From the IMG/VR virus record IMGVR_UViG_3300025111_000094, positions 1-41,943 of that record: a stretch of DNA of 41,943 nucleotides. One strand, written 5' to 3'. Made by a program: the position numbers and the translations under genes. The notes beneath the pieces were generated by a model. The model worked only from the letters and a program-made list of their open reading frames with translations, did no database searches and was not told the DNA's origin. This document shows positions 1 to 9,599 of this stretch, one piece after another (the stretch's first letter is position 1; each line of letters begins with the position of its first letter). The DNA is from a virus.

Positions 1-603
1 CACTCCAAAGATGCACAAGCCATTTTCGATGCTCTGTGCGCCTTTAAGGGTATTAAGACCAAAAAAGCCAATATGATCCTTCGGGATTTTTATGAGCTTG
101 GCATCTGGGTTTACGAAAAGAATCTTCATGCGATTAATATTATTGCTGATAATCGTGTGATGAGGATTGCGCTTAGAACAGGTATCCTTCAACTCGGGAC
201 GGGGAAAACTCTTAATGATCTGTTGGACCAATATGACCAGCAATACGTGGTTCTGGTTCAAAGCACCGCTGAGGCGTTTCGGCGCGTCTGGGAAAAAACC
301 GCTGAACTGAATAATGGGATTCATATCGTTCCATATCCGGGTAAGTTTGATGAGTTGGTGTTCCGCTTGGGTGGGAATTGCTGCAAACTTAATGCTCGGG
401 CTTGTGAGTCCGGCAGGCAATCCAAGGCTTTTAGTACATGGACTAAGTCTGCGCTAAATTATTCTGCGCCCAAGGGATGCCCATTCTCGTCCGTATGCCC
501 CGACCATCTTAAGAAGTTGAATGCGCCCTTCGCCATACAAAATAACACTTGGAATAAAATTTATACCAATGAGGGCGGTGGTGGGGGATTAAGAGGTATT
601 TGA
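1..603 (+). CDS. HhH-GPD-type DNA glycosylase, C-terminal part (host gene, 5' end outside window)
   Basis: The frame is open from base 1, so the start lies outside the window; 200 residues are visible. FKGIKTKKANMILRDF resembles the helix-hairpin-helix of endonuclease III-like glycosylases. IIADNRVMRIALRTGIL resembles the following segment that carries the catalytic Asp. The tail has cysteines spaced C-X6-C-X24-C-X5-C; endonuclease III has C-X6-C-X2-C-X5-C, so this looks like the same 4Fe-4S motif with an enlarged middle loop. Such proteins excise damaged bases. The last codons (about 595-603, Gly-Ile-stop) probably come from phage DNA, because the inferred integration core at 588-595 lies inside the ORF. 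The superfamily call is fairly safe; the substrate is unknown. Confidence 0.6.
   Translation, partial: HSKDAQAIFDALCAFKGIKTKKANMILRDFYELGIWVYEKNLHAINIIADNRVMRIALRTGILQLGTGKTLNDLLDQYDQQYVVLVQSTAEAFRRVWEKTAELNNGIHIVPYPGKFDELVFRLGGNCCKLNARACESGRQSKAFSTWTKSALNYSAPKGCPFSSVCPDHLKKLNAPFAIQNNTWNKIYTNEGGGGGLRGI
588..595. repeat. Inferred attL core (ATTAAGAG), left prophage boundary
   Basis: ATTAAGAG occurs here and again at 38259-38266, near the end of the serine recombinase gene. Both copies sit in the same codon phase (TTA AGA after one base). Joining host sequence left of this copy to sequence right of the other restores an open host frame. The reverse join gives a recombinase ending Leu-Leu-Arg-Gly-Ile-stop. 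The first phage gene ends 26 bases further right. Large serine recombinases need only a very short identical core. The repeat is short, so the exact boundary is an inference. Confidence 0.45.
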
Positions 604-620
604 TTCCTAGGGCTTTCTGC

Positions 621-1196
621 TTAAAAGTTTGACCTAATCCCCATCCCGATCCTCGGCCTTCCACTCCAGTCTAATCCAAGAGTTGCTTGAAGTTCCAGAT
701 TCAGAAACGGCGTCAAATCGTCTATGTGTCGGGAGATACCTATGCCGCCAAAGTGCGGTGTCAGGCCTGCAGTGAGGCTGTAGCGCCGCCAATAGGCCAG
801 CTTTAGGTCCACTAGCGGCAGCAACGTCCCCGAATAAACAAGTCCACCGCCCAAGCGCCTTGTAAAGCCCCAGTCTTTGATCGCAACCACAGGCGGCTTT
901 TCCGGGTGGTCAATCTTTGTGACAACTTCAATATGCCCTTCCGGCGGCAGGTAGCGGTCCCGGTATTCAATCTTTGTCGGCCCGTCCCGCAACTTCGTGA
1001 CCACGCGGTCCCGATAGACCGTAACCGTCTGCTTCGTGTCGGGGGGCAGGCCTTCAATTTTCGCGGTCAGTTCCTGTGCTCTGCGGGTTTCATGGTCAAG
1101 CCGCCAATATACCAAGGTCAGAAGCAGCGCCAGAAGAATAATTGCCGCTTCTTTCGGGCGTCCGATGATGAACATTACGATTCTTTTAATCAGCAT
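621..1196 (-). CDS. Membrane-anchored phage protein, possible spanin-like lysis accessory
   Basis: The product has 191 residues from the ATG at 1196. I chose this start because AAGGAAA lies just upstream and the start overlaps the holin stop; an earlier ATG at 1253 would overlap the holin much more. There is one hydrophobic segment (about residues 16-31), then a charged helical stretch, then a C-terminal half rich in alternating Gly, aromatic and Leu residues that looks like beta structure. Being last in the amidase-holin cassette, it may be an inner-membrane spanin or another envelope protein, but I recognise no family. The gene ends 26 bases from the inferred phage end and converges on the host glycosylase. 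Confidence 0.5.
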   Translation of the reverse strand: MLIKRIVMFIIGRPKEAAIILLALLLTLVYWRLDHETRRAQELTAKIEGLPPDTKQTVTVYRDRVVTKLRDGPTKIEYRDRYLPPEGHIEVVTKIDHPEKPPVVAIKDWGFTRRLGGGLVYSGTLLPLVDLKLAYWRRYSLTAGLTPHFGGIGISRHIDDLTPFLNLELQATLGLDWSGRPRIGMGIRSNF

Positions 1197-1497
1197 TTCC
1201 GTTTCCTTCGGGGGGTGTCCCGTCTCCGTTATGGCCATTCTTAACCTTCTCATAGGTCTTGGTCAGGACATATCCGGTGAAAATGACCGATACGACGCCT
1301 CCGGTTACAGTGACCACCGTGGCAATCGCATCCGGGTGGTAGAGTGCTGTCCACACGCAAATCCAGGCATAGAGCGCCATATAGAGCCAGTTCCACAAGG
1401 TTCTGAGCGACTTTAAGTCCCGTATAAGGTTCTGGGCAAAGTCGGTCTTTAGCGTTTTCTTAGCAAACGACAACGTAAGCCGTTTAATTCGGTCCAT
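1186..1497 (-). CDS. Holin-like two-TM protein
   Basis: The product has 103 residues from the ATG at 1497, which overlaps the amidase stop by one base (TAATG) and has GGAG upstream. A start at 1545 is possible but would overlap the amidase. A basic N-terminus is followed by two hydrophobic segments at about residues 34-53 and 57-79 and a short charged tail ending in Gly/Asn/Asp-rich sequence. Small two-TM proteins directly downstream of an endolysin are typically holins, which open the inner membrane at a set time. There is no strong family signature; the call rests on topology and position. Confidence 0.6.
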   Translation of the reverse strand: MDRIKRLTLSFAKKTLKTDFAQNLIRDLKSLRTLWNWLYMALYAWICVWTALYHPDAIATVVTVTGGVVSVIFTGYVLTKTYEKVKNGHNGDGTPPEGNGNAD

Positions 1498-2069
1498 TAG
1501 AGCTCGCTCCGGAAAAGGTCCAGGTCCCAGCATTTCCCAGGACACGTTTTCTGTCTGGGCACGCCGAGCCGATCAAATACCTCTCGGTGCCCGATGACAT
1601 GACTGGCCGGGATGCGGAAGGCTTCCATAAGCGCGCGCGTCAGCTGTAGATTGAAATCCCAGTGATCCGGCGCGGGGGTGGCTTTGTCGAAGTCTCCGAC
1701 AGCACAAAGACCAAGATAATCCGTGTTGTAGATGTTGGACGCGCCCTTTACTCCGGAGTGAGCGCCTGCCAGCAGCAGAGATCTGCCCCAGTTGAATACA
1801 AGCTGGCCGTTTACTCGTTCCGTCCCGCCATGGTATGCGATATCGCTCCATGGAGTCTGGAATGAACTGCCTTTCCCGGCAGCGAGCCTGCGTTTATATT
1901 CATCTTCCGTGACGATATCACCGTCTATCCTGAACGAAGTATGATATTTTCGTATAGCATACCAGTCTCGCGATATGCCGTCCGCAGTGGCTGAATGATG
2001 CCAGACAATTCCGCTCCAAGGCCTGGACCGGGAAATGTCAATGTTTAGTGTGAGCTTCGGTTTGTCCAT
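1497..2069 (-). CDS. N-acetylmuramoyl-L-alanine amidase endolysin
   Basis: The product has 190 residues and an amidase_2/PGRP-type fold signature. IVWHHSAT near residues 21-28 supplies one zinc His. HVIGHREV at 157-164 and KTCPG at 174-178 supply the second His region and the Cys ligand. The enzyme cuts the bond between muramic acid and L-Ala of the stem peptide at the end of the lytic cycle. There is no signal peptide, so it should depend on the holin encoded next. GGAGG lies seven bases before the ATG. A polar insertion at about residues 50-75 lengthens the region between the zinc motifs. Confidence 0.88.
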   Translation of the reverse strand: MDKPKLTLNIDISRSRPWSGIVWHHSATADGISRDWYAIRKYHTSFRIDGDIVTEDEYKRRLAAGKGSSFQTPWSDIAYHGGTERVNGQLVFNWGRSLLLAGAHSGVKGASNIYNTDYLGLCAVGDFDKATPAPDHWDFNLQLTRALMEAFRIPASHVIGHREVFDRLGVPRQKTCPGKCWDLDLFRSEL

Positions 2070-2116
2070 AAATACCTCCAGTGCGTATATACAGGGTGTT
2101 TTGAATTTTCCACACG

Positions 2117-4522
2117 CTATATCTCTGTGACCTCAGCCTCGATAGTATGCCCGGCGCTCTTAAATACGTCGCTGTATTCGAAGGGCAAAGCCTCTGTCTT
2201 CCAGCCGACATTGAACAGGTTCCTTGGCCTGGCTTTAGGCTCCGGCCAGAAGGTTACGAGCGGGTTCAGCCTGAAAATGTTTTCCAGAGTGTCTTTTGCG
2301 ACCGGGTCGGTTAGGACAATGCGCCACCTGCTCGAGTATTTATTCTTCCCGCGAAACGCAATAAGCTTTCCGCCCAGGGTGCGCAGGGTGCCGGACTCCA
2401 GCAGCTCCCGTTGCGGCGTGTAAGAGTCAAACCCCGGCAACTCGAGTAATATCTGTCCGCAGTATATCTCGCCTATCTTCTTGTTCTGGTTGGGAACTTT
2501 CGTGGTCCGGGCCTCCAACTGGATGACCGGCGCGGATATCGGCGGAAAGGGGATAATCACATCGTCGTCCTGTATCTCGCCCTCAAAGAGCGTAGTGCCC
2601 CCGACATAAAGCTTCAGGCCTTTTATGTTGGTGTTCCGTAGTATAACTGCGTTGAGATTCCGCATATCAGAGCCGCCGCTCGGAGTAACAAACACAATCA
2701 TAAGTGTCAGCGGCGTTGAATCGGAGGAGCTCAGTGATGTCCATTGTGTATCTGCATCGCCGTCAATGAGCTTCTTGCTGTTTGGGGTTTCACTAAGGCC
2801 CTCCTCATAAGAACTCGCCTGAGCAAGTCCTGGCCCTGCTTCGTCCAAGGACAGAATCATAGGGAGGTCGTTCTCAACTGTTGCGATGCCTGCTGTGAAA
2901 TCAAAAGAATTCAAAGTCGGCCCAGGGCTGGCCTTGATAAACTCAAGCTGAGATTCAAAGATATAGGATGCCGGGAGCGATATTTGCCCTGTTTCCTTGC
3001 TGCCATTGGTTGCTGTGGCTATTACGTCGCCGAATGGCTTTGCCAGTATTTCGTCGATAGTGTCGCCAGCGCGCACTCGCACGTTTATCTTGCTCCCAGG
3101 CGCGGGCAAGGTCCGCTCCAGCGTGAACGCGGTCACATTATGCCTTTGCTGGAATGCATGCCTGAGCGTTACATGGCCGGAATCGGCCTCCACCGCAGTT
3201 CCTGCCAGTTTGAAATAGTCGAACCGGAACCTGGACGCGAACATCTGGTCGGAGTTGCCTATATCCAGGAATTTACTGCCCGTTAAGGTTCTGACGACCG
3301 GTGAATCCGTAGTCTGCAGGACTACCTGTGCCGGGTCATCGTTCTTGATGAGCTTAAAACTGACTGTGCCTAACGGCCCCTGCGTGACGTAAAGAGTGAA
3401 AGGCATGTTTACGGTGCTTACCGGGAACAGCAGTGTTGGTGAGGCGCGGTTGAATGCCACCCAAGTCGTCCCATCCCAGGTCCACTCCTGGCCGCTGGCG
3501 GATACTACGACGGGGGTGAAATAGACCGTGCTGCTGGCCGGTGCGGTCGAGACAAGCAGTTCCCACAGCAGAATAGCGTTCTTGTTTGCTATGGGGAGCG
3601 TTGCCGGTATAGGGTTCGCTTGCAGGATGCCGAAACCCCACTTGGCGGAACTTGGCGTTGCCGCTGCACCATAGCGGCTGAACAGGAACCGCGTCTCGCA
3701 TCCCAGCGAGTTGAGCGCCGAGTTCCGGACGCTCTCGATGCTTTTGGGTGCAGTCTCGGACGTATAGTCGAAGTCAAGATATCCGCCTGCCTCCGGCGGG
3801 TCTGCGCTTCCGGGAGGGGAGGTTCCCCATAGCTGAAAGTGGAAGTCCACCAGGTCTTTAAGATCTACCCCGACAACCTCCCATATATAATTCCAAGTGG
3901 CGGTGCCGGGATTGTAATATCCCGGTCGTCCGGAGCTGTAAGGGCTTAACGGACTGCTCATCTGCGCGCCCCATTGGATAACGTTTGGATAGGTGTGCGA
4001 CGCCCAGGTGGCCCGCAGCACTATGGCATACGGTATATTTGCCTGTAGAGAAACCGGTGTTGAGAAAGTGAAGGTTACCGGCCCCTCGGTCGTGGGTGCG
4101 GTTGAGGCCGCTACAGGCTGTGAGGTGCCGAGTACCGTGGAATAGGGCAGGCCATAGGCGGTTGCCGTCCGAATCTCCACCGATAGGTTCTCGCCGGTGA
4201 CGAATGTTCCGAATCTGCGCAGCGGGAGCGTCACCTTTGTCACGTTCTTTGCCCGCGCATATGAGAATGTTTGCGAGTTTGAAATGCCGTTTATCTCAAA
4301 AAAGCGGTTCAATGCCGCGACATTGAAGAGCTGTTCGAATACGGACTCGGTCTGCGGTACTTCTTTCCATAGCGGGTCTTTTACGCCGTCGTTGAAGTCA
4401 TCGGCGGTCGCAAGCGGATAGAGCATTCCCAGCTTGATAGGCATGCTGGAAACGTCGATGTTGGCGTTCTCGACATTGGCTTGGAATTGTCCAGCGTTAC
4501 TGAATATGCGTTTAACGGGCAC
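2117..4522 (-). CDS. Large tail-tip or receptor-binding protein
   Basis: The product has 801 residues. The start is a GTG at 4522, supported by GGAGG six bases upstream inside the end of the previous gene. The sequence is rich in Ser, Thr, Pro, Gly and beta-strand patterns without transmembrane segments or coiled coils. Several jelly-roll or discoidin-like stretches seem likely, for example SVEIRTATAYGLPYSTV near residue 115 and the region near 580-650. The C-terminal ~120 residues look like a compact domain. It is the last tail gene before the lysis cassette, where receptor-binding proteins of siphoviruses usually lie. I see no enzymatic motif. The role is inferred from size, composition and position. 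Confidence 0.55.
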   Translation of the reverse strand: MPVKRIFSNAGQFQANVENANIDVSSMPIKLGMLYPLATADDFNDGVKDPLWKEVPQTESVFEQLFNVAALNRFFEINGISNSQTFSYARAKNVTKVTLPLRRFGTFVTGENLSVEIRTATAYGLPYSTVLGTSQPVAASTAPTTEGPVTFTFSTPVSLQANIPYAIVLRATWASHTYPNVIQWGAQMSSPLSPYSSGRPGYYNPGTATWNYIWEVVGVDLKDLVDFHFQLWGTSPPGSADPPEAGGYLDFDYTSETAPKSIESVRNSALNSLGCETRFLFSRYGAAATPSSAKWGFGILQANPIPATLPIANKNAILLWELLVSTAPASSTVYFTPVVVSASGQEWTWDGTTWVAFNRASPTLLFPVSTVNMPFTLYVTQGPLGTVSFKLIKNDDPAQVVLQTTDSPVVRTLTGSKFLDIGNSDQMFASRFRFDYFKLAGTAVEADSGHVTLRHAFQQRHNVTAFTLERTLPAPGSKINVRVRAGDTIDEILAKPFGDVIATATNGSKETGQISLPASYIFESQLEFIKASPGPTLNSFDFTAGIATVENDLPMILSLDEAGPGLAQASSYEEGLSETPNSKKLIDGDADTQWTSLSSSDSTPLTLMIVFVTPSGGSDMRNLNAVILRNTNIKGLKLYVGGTTLFEGEIQDDDVIIPFPPISAPVIQLEARTTKVPNQNKKIGEIYCGQILLELPGFDSYTPQRELLESGTLRTLGGKLIAFRGKNKYSSRWRIVLTDPVAKDTLENIFRLNPLVTFWPEPKARPRNLFNVGWKTEALPFEYSDVFKSAGHTIEAEVTEI

Positions 4523-4523
4523 G

Positions 4524-7265
4524 TTATACCTCCATTAAATCCAGCTCGGTTCTGAAATTCATTAGATCCTGCGCGATTCCGAGAACCCTGGCGTCATAGG
4601 CCGGGCCAAGACTGCGCGGCTGTTGTACGCTGAATGTTACCCTGTCGCCCAGTTCGAGCTCCGGCATGAATCGCGTGGTAACGGTTGCCCGGCGTTTGGG
4701 TTCCTTGTACCGGAGGAAGTACCGTTTGGCCATGACGGTTGCTAGGTCAACATCGTTTTGGAATACCAGGCTGCCGCCGCCGACGGATAGTGGCTTTACG
4801 CCGAACCGCTGGATGGAGGTAGGGGGACTCTCAGCTTCGGTGGTGGAATCGGCGGTTTTTAGGAATTTTCCAAACGTCGCTCGGATGCTGTTATAAACCC
4901 GGTCCCAGCCGGGAGCCATGTTGGACGCTTTCTCGATATTGGAGTCATCCAAGGTGAGGACCGGTGAGACTGCTGCCGTCTTATTCCGGAAGAAGAACTT
5001 CCCTTCACCGTTCAGGCCTATCTCGAAATCCGCAAGCCCGGCCAGTTCCTTAATGATGTCGAGTACGGACCGACTGGCAAAGTTGGCCATTGAGATCAGG
5101 ATATTCCGTGTGGTCAGTGTGATTACGCTGAGCCGAAATAACGGAGGGGTAACCCCGGAAGTATTCATAACAGTGATGAATGCCATCTTGTTAGGTAGTG
5201 GGAACCCCTGCGACACCGCAAATTCGTCGGAGATAATTGTGTCGTTAGGTCCTAGCGCTCTATGGAAGCTGAATCCGGACTGGCTGTTGGCCCCAGCCGC
5301 CGTAAACCGCTGGACGCTGCCGTTATTGTTCTCGGTAATGGCCTTCCATGTATCCCATGACACGATGCCTGAGCCGCCGTCTATCAGCGGGGATTCTGCA
5401 ATCGCAGGTAACCAGAGTCGTTTGATGCCGAACGGGAGTGATTCCAGCGTATCCGTAAGGACGATCCGGAACTTTATATAACGGGGGGATTGTACATTCG
5501 TCCAGTTGCCGGTATTCCCGCCGTTTGTTATCGCTGTCTCCGCCGAGTAGGTATAATCGTCCGCGCTCCACGAATAGGAGAACTGTGCGCCAGAAGCCAG
5601 CCCCTGTAGTTCCGCGAAAAAAGCTCCGAGCGTGTTTATCAGTGAAAAAGTAGTCAGCCCAGCCAGCTGGGGGCCATAATCCACTTTAAGTGTCAGTTCC
5701 CCGGTGGCGGGTGTTGGTGACACGCCGTTATACCGCAGATAGTCGATATGGAGCGTGTTCGATCCACTGGATTGTAGGCGTATGCCTGATGTGCCGCTCG
5801 GAAAAGCGCCTAAAGTCCCGGACAAAACCTGTGTGCCGTCCACGAATAGCGCCCATGTCCCAGCTGATACGCTGGTCAATGTAAGTGCCAGCCGGAATGT
5901 GTGGAATTGTGTCAGGTTCACGTTGTAATTTGCACTGGTTGTCGCAGTCCTTACCCGTACCTGGTTGAGATTGAGAAATTCTATTTGTGCGCCCAAAAAA
6001 GGGGAAGCCTGGATCATCGTGCCGAGCGTTACGGTGCCGCTTATGGAACTAAACCGGATTCTTGCACAGACACAGCGAGATAGCGTGAACTCCTCGGCTG
6101 AATTCTGGAGGACGTAGTCTGATCCACCGGCGTGTGTTACTGTCCTTACGCTGCCAGCCAGTGTGGCCGTAGTGCCGCTGGGTAGGAACTCAAACCACGG
6201 AAATGCGCCGTTGCCCTCGACTGTCCATTTTTCTTGCGCGGGTTCATAGTCGGCTTCATATTGTGATGTCCAGCGCGGGTGGATGCCGTTTGCGATACGG
6301 TAGAAGTTTATCCGGTTATTGCTGACTGCAGATTGCCACTTGGCCAGGGTGTCATAGGCATCTATGGTCATTGCCCCGTCACCTTCCGGTGGTTCGGTCT
6401 CAGGTGTTATAAGGGCTCTGTGCAAACTATATGCCGTGAAATCCCCTATGCATGTGTGCAATAATTCCCGCTGAGCGGGGGGATCGAAACTCGCGGTTTC
6501 TACAGTGAGCTTTTGTATCTGCGGAACGGTGTTGAGCAGGTCGTTTACCACGTCATGAATCTGCTTGTCACGCTTCCAGACGATGTAGTCAGCCCTTATC
6601 TCTGCTCCGACAGCCGGTTGAATGGCTTCGAACGTGATTTTTGCCCGTAATTGTGGGTCGTTGAGGTTGGATGTGCTCCATCTGGTTCCTGGCCGCAATA
6701 CTTCGCCGCCCACCCGTACCTCTTTGACTAGCCCAACTGGTGTCTGCGCCAGTTCGAATTCGGATTTGAGGCCGTCGCCCAGCCCGAGCAGTTCGTTGGT
6801 GACCAGAACCGCCGCATTATTGCCGTCCGCGTCTTCCAGAAGCTGGTCGAGAGCTCTTGTGTCGAGTTGGGCTGTTGGCGTATCCGAATCTTCGATAACG
6901 TCCTCCAGAACACCGGTAAATACCGGGAATATCTCGTCGGTGCCTGATAGCTTCAGCCCGAGTGATATCTGTATTTTGGAATGAAACCGTTGGAACCCCG
7001 CGAACCGGCCTGGCGAGGCATTATCCCAGATGCGGCTGGAATTATCGACCTCGATGCTTATATTGGAGGCTTTAAACTCGTTCAGGGTGTCGGTATCCAG
7101 CTTCCAGGACAACCTATCCAACCGGGTGACCTCGGCTGTTATATCAATAGCGGCAGCCTCCCAGCCCGAACTGTCAGCCAACCTGCGGAACAGCTCAACT
7201 TTCCGGACCGGGTAAGTCAGGTTCGATGCCTGTGCCGCTTTATATGTCTGTGAGACTGTCTTCAT
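4524..7265 (-). CDS. Tail hub / tail-tip structural protein with inserted lectin-like domain
   Basis: The product has 913 residues. It overlaps the tape-measure stop by four bases (ATGA), which suggests translational coupling. The N-terminal ~240 residues, with an IDITAEVT segment and a FPVFTGVLEDV segment, resemble hub proteins that follow the tape measure in siphoviruses. Roughly residues 370-510 look like a concanavalin-type beta sandwich with FHTFRLALT and WALFVDGTQ segments, typical of carbohydrate-binding laminin-G/LamG folds. The C-terminal ~200 residues resume a hub-like pattern ending near QDLMNFRTELDLMEV. The protein probably caps the tail tube and contacts the host surface. Fold assignments come from reading patterns, not from a search. 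Confidence 0.6.
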   Translation of the reverse strand: MKTVSQTYKAAQASNLTYPVRKVELFRRLADSSGWEAAAIDITAEVTRLDRLSWKLDTDTLNEFKASNISIEVDNSSRIWDNASPGRFAGFQRFHSKIQISLGLKLSGTDEIFPVFTGVLEDVIEDSDTPTAQLDTRALDQLLEDADGNNAAVLVTNELLGLGDGLKSEFELAQTPVGLVKEVRVGGEVLRPGTRWSTSNLNDPQLRAKITFEAIQPAVGAEIRADYIVWKRDKQIHDVVNDLLNTVPQIQKLTVETASFDPPAQRELLHTCIGDFTAYSLHRALITPETEPPEGDGAMTIDAYDTLAKWQSAVSNNRINFYRIANGIHPRWTSQYEADYEPAQEKWTVEGNGAFPWFEFLPSGTTATLAGSVRTVTHAGGSDYVLQNSAEEFTLSRCVCARIRFSSISGTVTLGTMIQASPFLGAQIEFLNLNQVRVRTATTSANYNVNLTQFHTFRLALTLTSVSAGTWALFVDGTQVLSGTLGAFPSGTSGIRLQSSGSNTLHIDYLRYNGVSPTPATGELTLKVDYGPQLAGLTTFSLINTLGAFFAELQGLASGAQFSYSWSADDYTYSAETAITNGGNTGNWTNVQSPRYIKFRIVLTDTLESLPFGIKRLWLPAIAESPLIDGGSGIVSWDTWKAITENNNGSVQRFTAAGANSQSGFSFHRALGPNDTIISDEFAVSQGFPLPNKMAFITVMNTSGVTPPLFRLSVITLTTRNILISMANFASRSVLDIIKELAGLADFEIGLNGEGKFFFRNKTAAVSPVLTLDDSNIEKASNMAPGWDRVYNSIRATFGKFLKTADSTTEAESPPTSIQRFGVKPLSVGGGSLVFQNDVDLATVMAKRYFLRYKEPKRRATVTTRFMPELELGDRVTFSVQQPRSLGPAYDARVLGIAQDLMNFRTELDLMEV

Positions 7266-9217
7266 ACCGCGTCCCTTGATAACCGTCCCTGCCTGGTGGT
7301 GATGGATTTGACCAGTTCCGCTCCTTCGGCAGCTCCCGACCGCGTAATCTCGGCCATACGCCGCATTAATTGTCTAACCTGTTCATCGCCCATGCCGGAA
7401 GCCGTGATGGTATTGTTCTGTGTGACCGAGACACTTATATCCCCGCCGCCAAATCTGCCCAGTTTATCAAGAGGGATAACCGCTTCCGGGCCTTTCTCGG
7501 CTATTGTGGCCAGAGTAGGCTCGTTTACGATGGCACCTTCAGCAAACCCGAAAATCTTCTTTAATCCTTTGGAAATAGAAGGCGCGACAGCCATGAAACC
7601 GGCGGCCAGCAACCCGCCGCCCATGCCGCCACCCGAAGCCGCAGCCGATGAGCTTGTGGACTCCGCCATTGAGCGTTCTATGGCTATTCGGGTAAATGTT
7701 TCTATGGCTGTCCGCAGGACAGTGTTCATTACTGCTTTCCAAGCGTCCTCAAAGCTCTTGCCCTCAAGGATCATATCCGCCACCGCGCTTGAGAATGACG
7801 AGGCGAATGAGTCCGCTACTGCTTTCTGTGTGTCCCGGACGACTATGAGGTCGGAATTTATCGCGTCACGCGCTTTCTGAGACTCGGCGATGGCGATAGA
7901 AGACGCGTTCAGCCGGGCAGCCATGAGTTCTTCTTCGGTTATAAGGCCTTTGGTCCGTAAATCCTCAAACATCTGGAGCCGCTGGGTTCTTTCCTGTTCG
8001 ATAAGTAGCAACCGCGACTCTAGGTTCCTGCCTTCGGAATCCAGCCGCTCGGCTTCCAACTGTGTCAGCTTGTCATTAGCGTCCAGCGCCTGGCGTTTCT
8101 TTTCGTCAGCTTCTTTTTGAGATTCTTCAATCGATTTTTGTGTTACCCGCGTCTTAAGTTCACTTTCCTGTGCTATCAGGCCTTTACGTTCGTTGCTGTA
8201 CCGGCGCTGGACCTCCGCCGCCTGTTCGCTAGAGGCTTCCTCGATAGCCGCCATCTTCACATTGGCGTCATTTACGATGTCCGGCAACTGGTCAAAGTGT
8301 CCTTTGAATATCGCGCCCCAGCCACGGGCAGTCTGCTCAAATATTACAGTCGCTTTGGCACCCCAGTTGGCGATTACAGTTCCTAGCACCTCAAAGAACT
8401 GTGCACCTTTAAGCAGCGCGGCCAGTAAAAAATTAAAAACTGGAAGCACACCGCCTCCGACAACCTCTTTAAAATCGTCCAGTCGGTTACGCGATGACGC
8501 CAGTTGCCGTGCAAAACCGGATTCCTGCTCGGCTGCGCCCAGGAATTTCTTTGATAGTGCGTCAACCACCTCTTGCGCGGTATTGGCATCCCCTATGAAC
8601 GCGCCGAACTCATTCTTGAGCGCTCGCATCCGCGTGGAATCGCCGTTTAAGAGCGGGCCTAGCAGTTCTATAACGCTGGTAAAGTCCTTTCCGGACGCTG
8701 AGGCCAGGCCGAACGCCAGTTTGGTGGCCTGAATGGCTTGTCCGGTATCGCCGGTGATCCTTGTGAGTTTCCCGAGTGCTTCATAAGTATCGGTATCCGA
8801 AAACCGGGTAAGTGTCTGCTGTTCCTGGGCGAACGCAATAATGCGTTCTTTTTCCCTGCCGAACGAGCCGCCAGTCGCTTCGACCGCGAACTGTAGCCGT
8901 CTTAATGCGCCCTCCTCGGTCAGTGCAGCATCGGCTGTGGATTTAAAGAATGCGGTTATCCCGGCGACTGTGGCGAACCCGGCCAGTTGGTTCAATAACT
9001 GCCCTGCGGCGCTTTGGACAGCCGTCATGGACTGAGCGGTGGCGTTTACCTGTGGCGGGAGCTTGGAAAGCGCCTGATCGGCGCGTACAGTGGTCTTTTC
9101 TATGATACCGGCGAATTTATCGGAACGCTGCGCCGCGTCCAGCAGTTGTTGCGACAGCCGCTGGATGGCAGGCGAAGCCTGGTCAATGGCCTCGAAAATT
9201 ATCTCGAAGCCTGGCAT
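7262..9217 (-). CDS. Tail tape measure protein
   Basis: The product has 651 residues. The N-terminus IIFEAIDQASPAIQRLSQQL is a typical tape-measure opening. It is followed by a region with the alternating helices of phage tail tape measures (about 90-270), hydrophobic segments near 250-300, and a charged coiled coil at about 330-460. A Gly-rich stretch at 525-545 and a FAEGAIVNEPTLATIAEKGP motif near 570, common at tape-measure C-termini, complete it. It sets tail length and leaves the tail with the DNA. At about 1.5 angstrom per residue the tail would be near 100 nm. AAGGAGA lies before the ATG. Confidence 0.88.
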   Translation of the reverse strand: MPGFEIIFEAIDQASPAIQRLSQQLLDAAQRSDKFAGIIEKTTVRADQALSKLPPQVNATAQSMTAVQSAAGQLLNQLAGFATVAGITAFFKSTADAALTEEGALRRLQFAVEATGGSFGREKERIIAFAQEQQTLTRFSDTDTYEALGKLTRITGDTGQAIQATKLAFGLASASGKDFTSVIELLGPLLNGDSTRMRALKNEFGAFIGDANTAQEVVDALSKKFLGAAEQESGFARQLASSRNRLDDFKEVVGGGVLPVFNFLLAALLKGAQFFEVLGTVIANWGAKATVIFEQTARGWGAIFKGHFDQLPDIVNDANVKMAAIEEASSEQAAEVQRRYSNERKGLIAQESELKTRVTQKSIEESQKEADEKKRQALDANDKLTQLEAERLDSEGRNLESRLLLIEQERTQRLQMFEDLRTKGLITEEELMAARLNASSIAIAESQKARDAINSDLIVVRDTQKAVADSFASSFSSAVADMILEGKSFEDAWKAVMNTVLRTAIETFTRIAIERSMAESTSSSAAASGGGMGGGLLAAGFMAVAPSISKGLKKIFGFAEGAIVNEPTLATIAEKGPEAVIPLDKLGRFGGGDISVSVTQNNTITASGMGDEQVRQLMRRMAEITRSGAAEGAELVKSITTRQGRLSRDAV

Positions 9218-9219
9218 GA

Positions 9220-9597
9220 TTAAGTCTCCTTGGTTATGGCATCAAGCGTGAAATTGATTATCTCGACATAAAGACCCACTGCCAGCGGGTATTCTTCGAG
9301 GATTGCATCTACCGGAACAGCCTCCTTGTCTTCATTTGCGACACATAGTCTGGGCGAGAGGACGCCGTATAGCAGCACTCGCCGGAACTGCGGGAGCCTG
9401 GGATTTGAGATAAGCTCCTGCATCCGCTTGGCCAGAGATTCTTTGCCGGCGCGGGCGAGTGTCCAGAAGTCCGCGTTTTCATCTCCCAGGAATAAAAGGG
9501 GGACACGGCGTATTTTAAACGCCATATCGCAGACTGTAACGGTCTTTTCCCGTTTCAGCCGTTCTTTAAGCTCAGCCGCCTGGATAGGTTCCACCAT
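9220..9597 (-). CDS. Putative tail assembly chaperone
   Basis: The product has 125 residues from the ATG at 9597, preceded by GGGGT; a TTG two codons earlier overlaps the tail-tube stop. The position between tail tube and tape measure is where tail assembly chaperones are encoded. The protein is small, mainly helical and slightly acidic at its C-terminus. I looked for a second reading frame that a -1 shift could fuse to it, as in lambda G/GT, and found no convincing one, so it may act as a single product. The function is inferred from gene order. Confidence 0.5.
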   Translation of the reverse strand: MVEPIQAAELKERLKREKTVTVCDMAFKIRRVPLLFLGDENADFWTLARAGKESLAKRMQELISNPRLPQFRRVLLYGVLSPRLCVANEDKEAVPVDAILEEYPLAVGLYVEIINFTLDAITKET

Positions 9598-9599
9598 AA

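Noticed and set aside
566-600. A CACCGCCCT match to tRNA-Glu on the minus strand at the left prophage end, which would extend the tRNA-like 5' piece across the reconstructed attB.
   Set aside because: It is followed by no anticodon stem partner and is explained by Gly codons of the glycosylase; probably chance.
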